DNA from: an uncultured Pseudomonadota bacterium
Lineage (GTDB): Bacteria > Pseudomonadota > Gammaproteobacteria > Methylococcales > Methylomonadaceae
Length of the DNA stretch: 64,000 nucleotides
Reading direction: 5' to 3'
Assembly: GCA_903870545.1 (NCBI GenBank)
Contig: CAIQDI010000031.1
Location: 62,001 to 126,000 of the forward strand
Both the position numbers and the translations under genes were made by a program. Position 1 is the stretch's first letter. The number at the start of each line of letters is the position of its first letter. Under the pieces are notes generated by a model. It saw only the letters and a program-made list of their open reading frames with translations, made no database searches and was not told the DNA's origin. This document shows positions 43,418 to 52,867 of the stretch, piece by piece.

Positions 43418-44706
43418 TGAATCGTTTTAAATTTTTCTTTTTGGCGATTTTGCTGATTTTTTGCAACGCCGCTTTTGCTGATAAACGCCAGCCCGATCCG
43501 GATGGTTGTTTTTCGTGCCACGGTTTACCCGATTTGAAATATATCGATAAACAAGGGCAAATTCGTTCGGCTTCGATTTTGAAATCCGATTATTACGGTT
43601 CGCTGCACGGTTCAGTTCCATGCAAAGATTGTCATCGAAAAATCACCGATTATCCGCATGAAGAAAAAGACGGTTTAGTCGATTGTGGCGAAAGTTGCCA
43701 CGTCAAAGAACCTTCAAACGGCAAGGCTTTCACGCACAAAGATATTGCCAAAGAGTTTGAAAAATCCGCGCACGGCAAGGGTTTAACGAAAGATTTTGCG
43801 GCGGGAAATCGCATTCAAGAAAATACGGATTCGCCGTTGCCATCGTGTCGGCGTTGTCACGATAACGCGCCGTATATTGCCGCCGCACAAATGGACGCAT
43901 TCAAAGCCGAATTTTCTCACAATGACGCAGAATGCGGAACGTGTCACGAAGGCGAAGCGTGGCGAAATCAATTTAGCGGTCACATTTTGCGCCGTTATAT
44001 TGGCAATCATTTGAATAAAAACGTGTCGAATAAATTATGTATGGATTGCCACGGTAACATCGACAAAATGGCGAAAGTTGAGCAAGAAAATCCTCAAACG
44101 AAAGAGAAAAAAGCGGTCAGTTTGGCGTTTATTCATTCTACCGAAAGTTACGATAAAACCTTGCACGGGCGTTTGTTAGCGGATGTAAATTTAGCGGGCG
44201 CATCGTGTGTTGAATGTCACGCGCCAACAGGTTTGCATCACGGCATTAAACGTGACGAAGATTCAGAATCGTCGGTGAATTCCGCGCATCTTTCGCAAAC
44301 ATGCGGGCAATCGAATTGTCACAAAGATTATTCCCAAAGCGTGGCGAATAACGGTTTTTTACATTCTGAAATGCACAGCGTAGCGACGCTTGGTTTAGGT
44401 GTTGAAACTAAAATTGAAGACGTTTTAAAACCTGATTTTGAAACGTTCAAAAAATTGTCGATTTGGTACAAATTAGCCGCAATTTTGGGTTCATTCGCGA
44501 TGGTGTTTTTGGTTGGAAATATCGGTTGGAGCATTTTTGGTGACGCGAGCAAATTGAACAAAAACAACAATAATTCCATTTTCGGCGCGGAGAAATTCCA
44601 ACGCATTATCATCGGTTCAAAACCGAAAAAGAAAGAATCTTTGTGGACGAAAATCAAACAGCGGTTTGCGAAACCTGTTGCTAAAGACGATGATAAGGCA
44701 CTTTAG
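43417..44706 (+). CDS. Octahaem membrane-anchored cytochrome c with atypical haem motifs
   Basis: 429 aa from the ATG at 43417 (TGATG overlap; a TTG one codon earlier is less likely). Signal peptide, then CFSCH, CKDCH, CGESCH (three residues between cysteines), CRRCH, CGTCH, CMDCH, CVECH and CGQSNCH (four residues between), and one C-terminal transmembrane helix (LAAILGSFAMVFLVGNIGW) with a basic cytoplasmic tail. It is the likely receiver of electrons from the NapH-like protein encoded just upstream. It is the last cytochrome gene before the defence cassette. Confidence 0.85.
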   Translation: MNRFKFFFLAILLIFCNAAFADKRQPDPDGCFSCHGLPDLKYIDKQGQIRSASILKSDYYGSLHGSVPCKDCHRKITDYPHEEKDGLVDCGESCHVKEPSNGKAFTHKDIAKEFEKSAHGKGLTKDFAAGNRIQENTDSPLPSCRRCHDNAPYIAAAQMDAFKAEFSHNDAECGTCHEGEAWRNQFSGHILRRYIGNHLNKNVSNKLCMDCHGNIDKMAKVEQENPQTKEKKAVSLAFIHSTESYDKTLHGRLLADVNLAGASCVECHAPTGLHHGIKRDEDSESSVNSAHLSQTCGQSNCHKDYSQSVANNGFLHSEMHSVATLGLGVETKIEDVLKPDFETFKKLSIWYKLAAILGSFAMVFLVGNIGWSIFGDASKLNKNNNNSIFGAEKFQRIIIGSKPKKKESLWTKIKQRFAKPVAKDDDKAL

Positions 44707-44730
44707 CTTATGCACTTTCAAGGAAAAATA

Positions 44731-47700
44731 ATGCTCAATCTGAACCAACTCCGCCAACACATTCAAGCCGCCAACTTTTCAAATCTTTTTTTGAATGAAT
44801 TGGAATGGGATTATACAAATCTAACAAAGCCGATTGTTATTGGTGGTGCAACCTTAACAGCGATTGCTGAAAAACGTGGCTTTCAAATTTTTATTTGTGA
44901 AATCACCGAATTGCCAACGGTGACTGAACGAAAAACCATCGCTCAAAAAATCGGTTCGCTGTATCACGAGCATTTGATTATTTACTTCAACGCCGACAAA
45001 CAAATCTGGCAAATCGCCGTTAAAGAACTCAACAAACCGATTCAATATAAAGAAATTGAACATCACATTTATCAAGAACCTGATTTGTTAATCTCAAAAT
45101 TACGCGGCATCTTTTTTTCAATGAGCGAGGAAGGACACATCCATTTAATCGATGTGACCGACCGCATCAATAATAGTTTCAACAGCAACACCGAAAAAAC
45201 GACCAAAAAGTTTTACGACCATTTCAAAAAACAACACGCCGCGTTTATGGCGTTGATTCACGGTTTGGAAAATCCTGACCATCAACGCTGGTATGCGTCG
45301 TTGATGTTGAATCGTTTGATGTTCATTTATTTTATTCAGAAAAAAGGCTTTCTCAATAACGACGTAAATTATTTGCGCGTGAAATTAAATCAGATTCAAA
45401 AAGCCCACGGCGATAATCAATTTTATTCGTTTTATCGGAATTTTTTACTCGCGTTTTTTCATGACGGTTTGGGCAAAGAACACAAAAATAATAAAGAACT
45501 CGTCGCGCTCATTGGCAACGTGCCGTATTTAAACGGCGGTTTGTTTGATGTTCATGAACTCGAAAAAGCCAACGCTGATATTCAAATTGCTGATTCTGCG
45601 TTCACGCAATTGTTTGATTTCTTCGACCAATATCAATGGCATTTGGACAACAGCGCAAATGCCAAAGGCAACGAAATCAATCCCGACGTAATCGGTTATA
45701 TTTTCGAGAAATATATCAACGACCGCGCGGCAATGGGCGCGTATTACACCAAAGAAGACATCACCGAATACATCAGCAAAAACACCATCATTCCGTTTTT
45801 GTTCGACACCGTAAAAACCGAATGCGCCAACGCTTTCAAAGCCGACAGCAGTTTGTGGAATTTGTTGAAACAATCGCCCGACCGTTACATTTACGATGCC
45901 GTTAAAAAAGGCTGTGACGTTTTAGATATTCCTGAAAATATCGCGCTTGGCATTGATAACGTCGCGCCAAACTTGTTGGAACGCCGCAAAGATTGGAATT
46001 CGCCCACACCCGAATTATTTGGTTTGCCAACCGAAATTTGGCGCGAAACCATCGCCCGACGTGAACGTTATTTTGAACTCAAAACCAAATTGGAAAATGG
46101 CGAAATAACCGAACTCAACGATTTTATTACTCACAATTTAAACATTCGCCAATTTGCCCAAGACGCGCTTGAATTCTACGAAGGCTCGGATTTTATCGAA
46201 GCGTTTTATAACGCGATCGTCAACATTACCGTTCTCGACCCAACCTGCGGAAGTGGCGCGTTTTTATTCGCCGCGTTGAACATTTTAGAACCGCTTTACG
46301 AAACCTGCATCAAACGAATGCGCGAATTTATCGACCACGCGCCACTCAATCGATTCGCCAATTTTCGTTTGGTTATTGCCGACATCGACAAACATCAACA
46401 TCCCACTTATTGGATTTACAAAAAAATTATTCTCAATAATCTTTACGGCGTGGACATCATGCCCGAAGCCGTTGAAATCGCTAAATTACGCCTGTTTTTG
46501 AAACTCGCGGCAATGGCAGAAGCCAATTATGACAAACCCAATCTCGGTTTAGAACCACTGCCCGATATTGATTTTAATATCCGTTGCGGCAATACGCTCA
46601 TCGGTTACACCACCCATCAACAAATCAAAACCGCCATCGAATGCGACATTAACGGGCAAGTGAAAATGGTGGTCGATGATTCGATGGTTTTAATCGACGG
46701 CATGATTGAAGAATTACAAGGCGTTTTGCGCGGCTATAAAGCAAATCAATTGCTCAATAATTCCGTCGGGTTGCACGCCGATAAACAAAACATTAAAGAC
46801 CGTTTGGCTGAAATCAAAGAATCGTTAGATTTCTTTTTGGCGCGTGATTACGGCATCGATGACGAAAAACTCGCCGCGTGGAAATCGTCGCATCAACCGT
46901 TTCATTGGTTCACCGAATTCTTTCATATCATCAATAACGGCGGCTTCGATGTCATTATTGGCAATCCACCTTATGTCGAATACTCGAAAGTTAAACGCGA
47001 TTATCTGATTAAAAATTATGAAACCGAAAGCTGTGGGAATTTGTATGCGTTTGTTACTGAAAAATGTTTGACGTTGGTTAATCCTAATGGATTGATTAGT
47101 TTCATTGTGCAAAATTCAATAGCTTGCACTAAAAGAATGAAGCCAATACAAAAGCTGTTGTGTGAAAATTTCACAACGTTTTTCAGTCATTTCGATGATA
47201 GACCTGCCAAGTTATTTACTGGTATTCATCACATGAAAGGAACAATTTTCATATCAACACCGATAAAAAATCAGAAAGCTATTTTTTCAACAAAGTTTTA
47301 TAGATGGCATGAAGAAATTAGAAGTTCAGTTTTTGAAAACATTGATTATGTTGAATTACCCACTGAGATTAAATTAGACGGACACATTCCAAAATTCAGT
47401 AATAGAAATCATGTCAGTTTGTTTGAAAAATTATATGAACAAAATCGTCTTGCGCTTTCGTTAAAGAAAAATGGAGTTGGCGTTTATTGTCATAGAATCG
47501 CGTCTTATTTTATTAAATCGTTGGATTTTGTACCTTATTTTTACAACGAAAAAGACGGTGAAAAAAAATCAGATGATTACAAAATTTACTTTGTTGACAA
47601 TGAAGACCGCAAAAACACGCTGATGTGTCTGTTAAATAGTAATTTGTTTTATGTGAATTGGCATACTTTGCATGATGGATACCATTGCGGGAAGTTAAAC

Positions 47701-47988
47701 ATTGAAGAGTTTGCTTTTAACTTTCCAAAAGAAAAAACTTTGTTGACTCGATTTGCTGCGTTAGGCAAAGAATTATCGGACAGTTACATTAAAAATTCGT
47801 ATCGAAGAGAAACCGAATATAAAACAACTGGCAAAGTCATTTATGATGAAATTTATCCAAAAAAATCAAAACCCATCATCGACGAAATAGACAAAGTGCT
47901 TGCCGCGCATTATGGCTTTACCGAACAAGAGCTGGATTTTATTATCAATTACGATATTAAATATCGCATGGGCAAAGAATTGGATTGA
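44731..47988 (+). CDS. Eco57I-like adenine DNA methyltransferase of a restriction/defence cassette
   Basis: 1085 aa from the ATG at 44731 (AAGGA at 7-nt spacing; an ATG at 44710 would add 7 residues). N-terminal alpha/beta and helical regions, then AdoMet motif I (LDPTCGSGAFLFAAL, about residue 504) and catalytic motif IV NPPYVEYSK (about residue 744). The C-terminal 300 residues, the expected target-recognition part, are encoded by DNA visibly more AT-rich (from about 47.03 kb). No nuclease motif is evident, so cutting probably needs the PLD-SNF2 helicase downstream. BREX and DISARM partner genes are absent. Confidence 0.85.
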   Translation: MLNLNQLRQHIQAANFSNLFLNELEWDYTNLTKPIVIGGATLTAIAEKRGFQIFICEITELPTVTERKTIAQKIGSLYHEHLIIYFNADKQIWQIAVKELNKPIQYKEIEHHIYQEPDLLISKLRGIFFSMSEEGHIHLIDVTDRINNSFNSNTEKTTKKFYDHFKKQHAAFMALIHGLENPDHQRWYASLMLNRLMFIYFIQKKGFLNNDVNYLRVKLNQIQKAHGDNQFYSFYRNFLLAFFHDGLGKEHKNNKELVALIGNVPYLNGGLFDVHELEKANADIQIADSAFTQLFDFFDQYQWHLDNSANAKGNEINPDVIGYIFEKYINDRAAMGAYYTKEDITEYISKNTIIPFLFDTVKTECANAFKADSSLWNLLKQSPDRYIYDAVKKGCDVLDIPENIALGIDNVAPNLLERRKDWNSPTPELFGLPTEIWRETIARRERYFELKTKLENGEITELNDFITHNLNIRQFAQDALEFYEGSDFIEAFYNAIVNITVLDPTCGSGAFLFAALNILEPLYETCIKRMREFIDHAPLNRFANFRLVIADIDKHQHPTYWIYKKIILNNLYGVDIMPEAVEIAKLRLFLKLAAMAEANYDKPNLGLEPLPDIDFNIRCGNTLIGYTTHQQIKTAIECDINGQVKMVVDDSMVLIDGMIEELQGVLRGYKANQLLNNSVGLHADKQNIKDRLAEIKESLDFFLARDYGIDDEKLAAWKSSHQPFHWFTEFFHIINNGGFDVIIGNPPYVEYSKVKRDYLIKNYETESCGNLYAFVTEKCLTLVNPNGLISFIVQNSIACTKRMKPIQKLLCENFTTFFSHFDDRPAKLFTGIHHMKGTIFISTPIKNQKAIFSTKFYRWHEEIRSSVFENIDYVELPTEIKLDGHIPKFSNRNHVSLFEKLYEQNRLALSLKKNGVGVYCHRIASYFIKSLDFVPYFYNEKDGEKKSDDYKIYFVDNEDRKNTLMCLLNSNLFYVNWHTLHDGYHCGKLNIEEFAFNFPKEKTLLTRFAALGKELSDSYIKNSYRRETEYKTTGKVIYDEIYPKKSKPIIDEIDKVLAAHYGFTEQELDFIINYDIKYRMGKELD

Positions 47989-47990
47989 AT

Positions 47991-48111
47991 GTAGGGGCGT
48001 GGGTTTATCCCCGCCCTCATTACGGCATTTTATCAATTGCAAATTATCAATTATCAATTGCAAACATCCCGTAATCAGGGCGACAGGGCGACCACAAGGG
48101 TACGCCCGTAC
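47991..48111. repeat. RAYT-associated inverted-repeat element, upstream copy
   Basis: Bounded by GTAGGGGC and GCCCGTAC; inner arms CCCTCATTACGG and CCGTAATCAGGG are inverted with one mismatch, around ATCAATTGCAAATT-type AT repeats. The right end (CAGGGCGACCACAAGGG) matches in reverse complement the left end of the element at 48413-48534. Begins 3 bp after the methyltransferase stop. Confidence 0.8.
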
Positions 48112-48148
48112 CAAATATGAAATATGAAATATGTGAAATCGGAAAATT

Positions 48149-48796
48149 ATGACCTACAACCCAGACATCCATCATCGCCGTTCGATTCGCCTGAAAGGAT
48201 ACGATTATTCGCAGGCAGGATTATATTTTGTGACGATTTGCACGCATTACAGTTTGCCGTTATTTGGCGAAATTATTAAAGGTGAAATGATTTTGAATGC
48301 GGCGGGAATGATGATTCAAAATCAGTGGCGTGAAATAAATCAGCGTTTTTTGTCAGTTGTTTTGCATGAAAGTATCGTGATGCCGAATCATTTTCACGCG
48401 ATTATTGAATTGGTAGGGGCAAACCCTTGTGGTTGCCCTGCTTCTGATAACGAAACAAACGAAATGAGTGAAATTTTTGCTGATAAAACGGCAGAATTCG
48501 TTGATAAAAGGGCAGGGACAAGCCCCGCCCCTACGATTGGTGATATTGTTGGTGCGTTTAAATCATTAACAACAAATGAATACATCAAAAACGTAAGACA
48601 AAACAATTGGCAATCTTTTGAGAAAAGAATTTGGCTCCGTAATTACCACGAACACATTATTCGGGATGAGAATTCGTATGTAAAAATTTCAAATTATGTT
48701 CAAACAAATCCGCAAAAATGGCAGGAAGATTGTTTTTTTGAGGACGTGAAAGTGGCGGCGATGTTGGAGTTTAGGAAGTTAGCGTTGTGCGTTTAA
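48149..48796 (+). CDS. REP-associated tyrosine transposase (RAYT, IS200-like Y1 family)
   Basis: 215 aa. Y1-transposase features: RRSIRLKGYDYSQAGLYFVTICT at the start (basic, then beta-strand), MPNHFHAII with the HxH metal pair (about residues 79-81), GDIVGAFKSLTTNEY and RIWLRNYHEHIIRDE with the C-terminal conserved segment; the catalytic Tyr is probably that in NYHEHI or nearby. RAYTs process single-stranded hairpin (REP) sequences. Residues 89-129 are encoded by an inserted repeat element, read through in frame. The gene lies between the methyltransferase and the toxin-antitoxin pair of the cassette. Confidence 0.88.
   Translation: MTYNPDIHHRRSIRLKGYDYSQAGLYFVTICTHYSLPLFGEIIKGEMILNAAGMMIQNQWREINQRFLSVVLHESIVMPNHFHAIIELVGANPCGCPASDNETNEMSEIFADKTAEFVDKRAGTSPAPTIGDIVGAFKSLTTNEYIKNVRQNNWQSFEKRIWLRNYHEHIIRDENSYVKISNYVQTNPQKWQEDCFFEDVKVAAMLEFRKLALCV
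48413..48534. repeat. Inverted-repeat element inside the RAYT gene
   Basis: 122 bp with terminal inverted GTAGGGGC and GCCCCTAC. It encodes the Ala/Gly/Pro/Cys-containing stretch (ANPCGCPASDN through RAGTSPAP) between the HxH motif and the next conserved block of the transposase. It is an opposite-orientation relative of 47991-48111. Confidence 0.8.
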
Positions 48797-49092
48797 CACC
48801 ATTTCAACAACAAACAATTCGCCAGAATGCGTGCCGTTATTTTGGTGAATTGACGCAGGTTTGGTTATTTGGTTCGCGTGTTGACGATGACAAACGAGGC
48901 GGTGACATTGACCTTTATATTGAACCCGAAAATCAAGAAATCGCGGTATTAGCGTTGGCAAAATTGCACTTTTTACGCGCGTTGCATTCGGCGTTGGGTG
49001 AACAAAAAATCGACGTGGTTTTACGTCCAAAAACTGCAAAAGCGTTACCCATTTATGAAATCGCCAAAACAACAGGAATCGAACTGAAATGA
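48787..49092 (+). CDS. Minimal nucleotidyltransferase (MntA-like antitoxin)
   Basis: 101 aa from a GTG at 48787 that overlaps the RAYT stop by 10 bp. Nucleotidyltransferase core WLFGSRVDDDKRGGDIDLYI with GS and DxD, and a third carboxylate in KIDVVL. Such proteins AMPylate and silence HEPN toxins in MntA-HepT (type VII) toxin-antitoxin systems. The next gene, a HEPN protein, starts by ATGA overlap. Complete domain. Confidence 0.85.
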   Translation: MRLTPFQQQTIRQNACRYFGELTQVWLFGSRVDDDKRGGDIDLYIEPENQEIAVLALAKLHFLRALHSALGEQKIDVVLRPKTAKALPIYEIAKTTGIELK

Positions 49093-49547
49093 ATCAACCG
49101 ATAATTGAAATTTTAAAAATTTGTGAGCGTCACGCCGACCGATTAAATTGGGCGATGACGGAATTACAACCGCATTTTCCATTATCAGCCACGAGTTTAG
49201 GTGATTTAACGGATTTAGAAATCGCGGTTTTAGACCAATTTTCAACGCGCTTTGGCAAATTACAAGACGCGATGGGCGCAAAATTATTTCCGGCGATTTT
49301 GGAATTAACGAAAGAACAAGGCGAACTTAAAGCCTTTATCGACAAATTAAATCGGCTTGAAAAAATTGGCGCGATTCAATCAGCGGACGATTGGTTGCTT
49401 TTGCGCGAAGTTCGGAACGCTTTTTCACACGATTACCCCGACGATTTGGAATTGCAGGCGAGCGTTTTAAATCAGGCGTATCAATTAGCGCGAGATTTGC
49501 TGACGATTTTTGAAGGTGTGAAAACCTTTGCGGCGGCTTATTTGTAA
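49089..49547 (+). CDS. HEPN-domain protein (HepT-like toxin)
   Basis: 152 aa, all-helical, no signal peptide. The HEPN ribonuclease motif R-x4-H-x-Y is present as RNAFSHDYP (about residues 114-122) after REV. HepT toxins cut or modify RNA unless AMPylated by MntA on the Tyr near this motif. It is coupled by ATGA to the nucleotidyltransferase gene and ends 2 bp before the helicase gene, so it is read with the defence cassette. Confidence 0.85.
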   Translation: MNQPIIEILKICERHADRLNWAMTELQPHFPLSATSLGDLTDLEIAVLDQFSTRFGKLQDAMGAKLFPAILELTKEQGELKAFIDKLNRLEKIGAIQSADDWLLLREVRNAFSHDYPDDLELQASVLNQAYQLARDLLTIFEGVKTFAAAYL

Positions 49548-49549
49548 TT

Positions 49550-52500
49550 ATGCCAACAATTTACGATAACATCGAAAACGTCCTCGGTGACGAACTCAAA
49601 AACGCTTTTGAAACGGCGTATAAAGCCGATTTGTGTGTCGGTTATTTTAATTTGCGCGGTTGGACGACGTTTGCAAAAGATGTGGATAATTTTGTAGGCG
49701 GTGACAACGCGCAATGTCGCTTGATTATTGGCATGCAGCCCACGCCGCAACAACTTATCAAACAACGTTACGCCAAAAATTCCCCGTCGTTAATGGATAA
49801 TCAAACGGCGCACGGTTTGAAACGTGAACTTGCCGAAGATTTTCGCACGCAATTAACGGTTGGTTTTCCCAAAAATACGGACGAAACGACGTTAAAACAA
49901 CTCGCCGACCAATTACGCACCGACAAATTAAAAATTCGATTATTCGTGGCGCATCCGTTGCACGCGAAATTATATTTGATTCATCGGCACGATAAATTCA
50001 GTCCGATTTTGAGTTATTTAGGTTCCAGCAATTTGACGTTTTCAGGCTTGAGCGCACAAGGTGAATTAAACGTTGATATTCCCGACAAAGATGCGGCGGC
50101 TAAATTGGTTGATTGGTTTGAAGCGCGTTGGAATGCGCGGTTTTGTTTGGACATTAGCCAAGAGCTAATCGACATCATCGACGAAAGTTGGGCGATGCCA
50201 AAATTGCCGTATTACATTTATTTGAAAATGGTCTATCACTTATCGAGCGAAGTCCGCGAAGGTTTTAGTGAATTCAAAATCCCCTATATTTTTCAAAAAG
50301 AATTGCTCGCATTTCAAGCCGAAGCCGTGAAAATCGCCGCGCATTATGTGACCAAACGAAACGGCGTGTTAATCGGCGACGTGGTGGGATTAGGCAAAAC
50401 GATGACCGCGACGGCGTTAATCAAATTATTTGACGAAGATTTTGGGTTTGAAACACTGATTTTATGCTCGAAAAACTTAACGCAAATGTGGGAAGATTAC
50501 GCGCATCGTTACGGGATTAGTCGCGTCAAAGTGTTATCGCAAAGTCGCGCCATCAAAGAATTGCCGAATTTGCGCCGTTACCGTTTAGTCGTAATTGACG
50601 AAAGCCACAATCTTCGCAACCGCGACGGCAAAACCTACAAAGCGATTGCCGATTACATTCACCGCAACCACAGCAAAGTCGTGTTATTGTCGGCAACGCC
50701 TTACAACAAATCTTACGCAGATTTGTCGGGACAATTAGCGTTGTTTATCGATGACGAAGAGGATTTAGGCATTTCGCCCGAAACCTATATCCGTGAAATG
50801 GGCGGACACGATGAATTTAAATCACGGTTTCAAACCTCGCCGCGAGCATTGTCAGCGTTTAACAAAAGCCAGCACGCCGATGATTGGCGCGAATTGATGC
50901 GGCTATTTTTGGTGCGTCGCACGCGCGGTTTTATCAAAAAGCATTATTCGATTTTTGATGATGAAAAACAGCGTTATTACCTCGAATTCTCAAACGGCAC
51001 GCGCAATTATTTTCCCAATCGCATCGCAAAAAAAGTCGAATATCCGTTCAATGAACACGATAAAAATGACCCTTACGCGCAACTGTATTCGGAAACGATT
51101 GTTGAAATTATCGACCAACTAAATTTGCCGCGTTACGGTTTATTGGATGACTTGAACGCGCATTTGAAAACGCCTGCAACCGTTGCCGAACAAGGCGTGA
51201 TTGAAAATCTCACGCGAGCGGGCAAACGCTTGAAAGGGTTTGCGCGAACCAATTTATTCAAGCGTTTGGAAAGTGGTGGCGAAGCGTTTTTGTTGTCGAT
51301 TTATCGTCACATCATGCGAAACGCTTTGTTTAGTTACGCGCTGAAAAATGAATTTGAAATCCCGATTGGGCAACAAGAAAGCGCGTTGCTCGACAGTTTC
51401 ATTACCGACGAAACCGATTTAGAAAGCGGTGATTTTGAGATTACCTTTCATTCTGACCTCGAAAAATACGAAACCGATGCGGCATTGATTTATGAGCAAA
51501 TCAAAACGACGCAATTTAAAAAGTTTGATTGGTTACGAAGTGATTTATTTACCGAAAATCTGGCTTTAAAACTCACCGCCGACAGCGAAGCGTTGAATTT
51601 CATTTTGCAAAAAGTGCCGCAATGGCTTCCTGAAAATGACCGCAAATTACAAGCGTTGCGGGAGTTGCTGAACGTCACACATGCGGACGAAAAGATTTTG
51701 ATTTTTACTCAATTCGCTGACACCGCAGATTATTTGGAACGTTATTTTAAAAAACTGGGCGTGCTTGAATTAGCGTGCGTCACGGGTAAAAACAAAAATC
51801 CGACTGAAATTGCCTGCCGATTTAGCCCAAAAAGTAATCAACATAAAATCAAACCCGAAGACGAATTGCGAATTTTAATCACGACCGACGTGTTGAGCGA
51901 AGGGCAGAATTTGCAAGACGCGCATATTGTGGTGAATTACGATTTGCCGTGGGCGATTATTCGCTTAATTCAACGTGCGGGGCGGGTTGACCGAATTGGA
52001 CAGCAAGCAGAAACGATTTTGTGTTATTCGTTTCTGCCCGAAGACGGCGTTGAAAAAATTATCAAACTTCGCACTCGATTGATGCAACGGATTGAACAAA
52101 ACGCCGATGTCGTGGGTTCTGACGAACAATTTTTTGATGGCGATCCCGTGAGCCTTCATGATTTATACAGTGAAAAAAATAACATTTTCGACGAATACGA
52201 AGACGAAGAAATCGATTTGCCGTCATTCGCTCAACAGATTTGGAATGACGCGATTGCCGCGAATCCAAAGTTAAAAACGATTATTCCGAATTTGCCGAAC
52301 GTGGTTTATAGCGCGAAATCGGCGACTGAAAAACAGAAAACGGGCGTGATTGTCTATGCAAAAACCGCGAATGATAACGACCTTTTAACGTGGTTGAACG
52401 ATAACGGCGACATTATTACGCAATCACAATTTGCGATTTTAAATGCGGCGGCATGTTCAATCGATACGCCGCGTGCGCCCCGTTCCGAAAATCATCATGA

Positions 52501-52867
52501 ATTGATTTCGCAAAATATGACACGCATTCACCAAATGGATTCGCACGTTGGCGGGCAATTGGGCAAAAAAAATAGCACTCGTTATCAAATCTATCATCGT
52601 TTAAAAACCTATTGTGAATTTTATGCGGGCGACATTTTTCTCGATGAAAATGTGAAAAAAGCGATTGATGATATTTATAAACATCCGTTGCATGAAATGG
52701 CGCGTGAAAGTTTGTCGCGGCAATTAAAAACGGGGACAAATGACGTGAATTTGGTGGATTTAGTTTTGCATTTGCGCGAGGAAAGTAAATTGTCGCGTTT
52801 TGCCTATAAAAATAATGACGAAACATTTGAACCGAGCGTGATTTGTTCGTTGGGAATTGTGAAATGA
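49550..52867 (+). CDS. PLD-nuclease/SNF2-helicase fusion of the defence cassette
   Basis: 1105 aa. N-terminal phospholipase-D-type nuclease domain (HPLHAKLYLI with H-x-K at about residue 135 and YLGSSNLTFSGL), then an SF2/SNF2 ATPase: GDVVGLGKTMTATAL (Walker A, about 280), VIDESHNLRN (about 350), LLSATPYNKS, and helicase C with VLSEGQNLQDAHIV and RAGRVDRIGQQ (about 810). Likely a translocase that cuts unmodified or foreign DNA, working with the methyltransferase encoded upstream. Its stop overlaps the next cytochrome start by ATGA. Confidence 0.88.
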   Translation: MPTIYDNIENVLGDELKNAFETAYKADLCVGYFNLRGWTTFAKDVDNFVGGDNAQCRLIIGMQPTPQQLIKQRYAKNSPSLMDNQTAHGLKRELAEDFRTQLTVGFPKNTDETTLKQLADQLRTDKLKIRLFVAHPLHAKLYLIHRHDKFSPILSYLGSSNLTFSGLSAQGELNVDIPDKDAAAKLVDWFEARWNARFCLDISQELIDIIDESWAMPKLPYYIYLKMVYHLSSEVREGFSEFKIPYIFQKELLAFQAEAVKIAAHYVTKRNGVLIGDVVGLGKTMTATALIKLFDEDFGFETLILCSKNLTQMWEDYAHRYGISRVKVLSQSRAIKELPNLRRYRLVVIDESHNLRNRDGKTYKAIADYIHRNHSKVVLLSATPYNKSYADLSGQLALFIDDEEDLGISPETYIREMGGHDEFKSRFQTSPRALSAFNKSQHADDWRELMRLFLVRRTRGFIKKHYSIFDDEKQRYYLEFSNGTRNYFPNRIAKKVEYPFNEHDKNDPYAQLYSETIVEIIDQLNLPRYGLLDDLNAHLKTPATVAEQGVIENLTRAGKRLKGFARTNLFKRLESGGEAFLLSIYRHIMRNALFSYALKNEFEIPIGQQESALLDSFITDETDLESGDFEITFHSDLEKYETDAALIYEQIKTTQFKKFDWLRSDLFTENLALKLTADSEALNFILQKVPQWLPENDRKLQALRELLNVTHADEKILIFTQFADTADYLERYFKKLGVLELACVTGKNKNPTEIACRFSPKSNQHKIKPEDELRILITTDVLSEGQNLQDAHIVVNYDLPWAIIRLIQRAGRVDRIGQQAETILCYSFLPEDGVEKIIKLRTRLMQRIEQNADVVGSDEQFFDGDPVSLHDLYSEKNNIFDEYEDEEIDLPSFAQQIWNDAIAANPKLKTIIPNLPNVVYSAKSATEKQKTGVIVYAKTANDNDLLTWLNDNGDIITQSQFAILNAAACSIDTPRAPRSENHHELISQNMTRIHQMDSHVGGQLGKKNSTRYQIYHRLKTYCEFYAGDIFLDENVKKAIDDIYKHPLHEMARESLSRQLKTGTNDVNLVDLVLHLREESKLSRFAYKNNDETFEPSVICSLGIVK

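Noticed and set aside
44731-52867. BREX or DISARM system
   Set aside because: A large methyltransferase and a helicase are present, but no PglZ, BrxC, BrxL, DrmA or DrmB-like gene is in the window.
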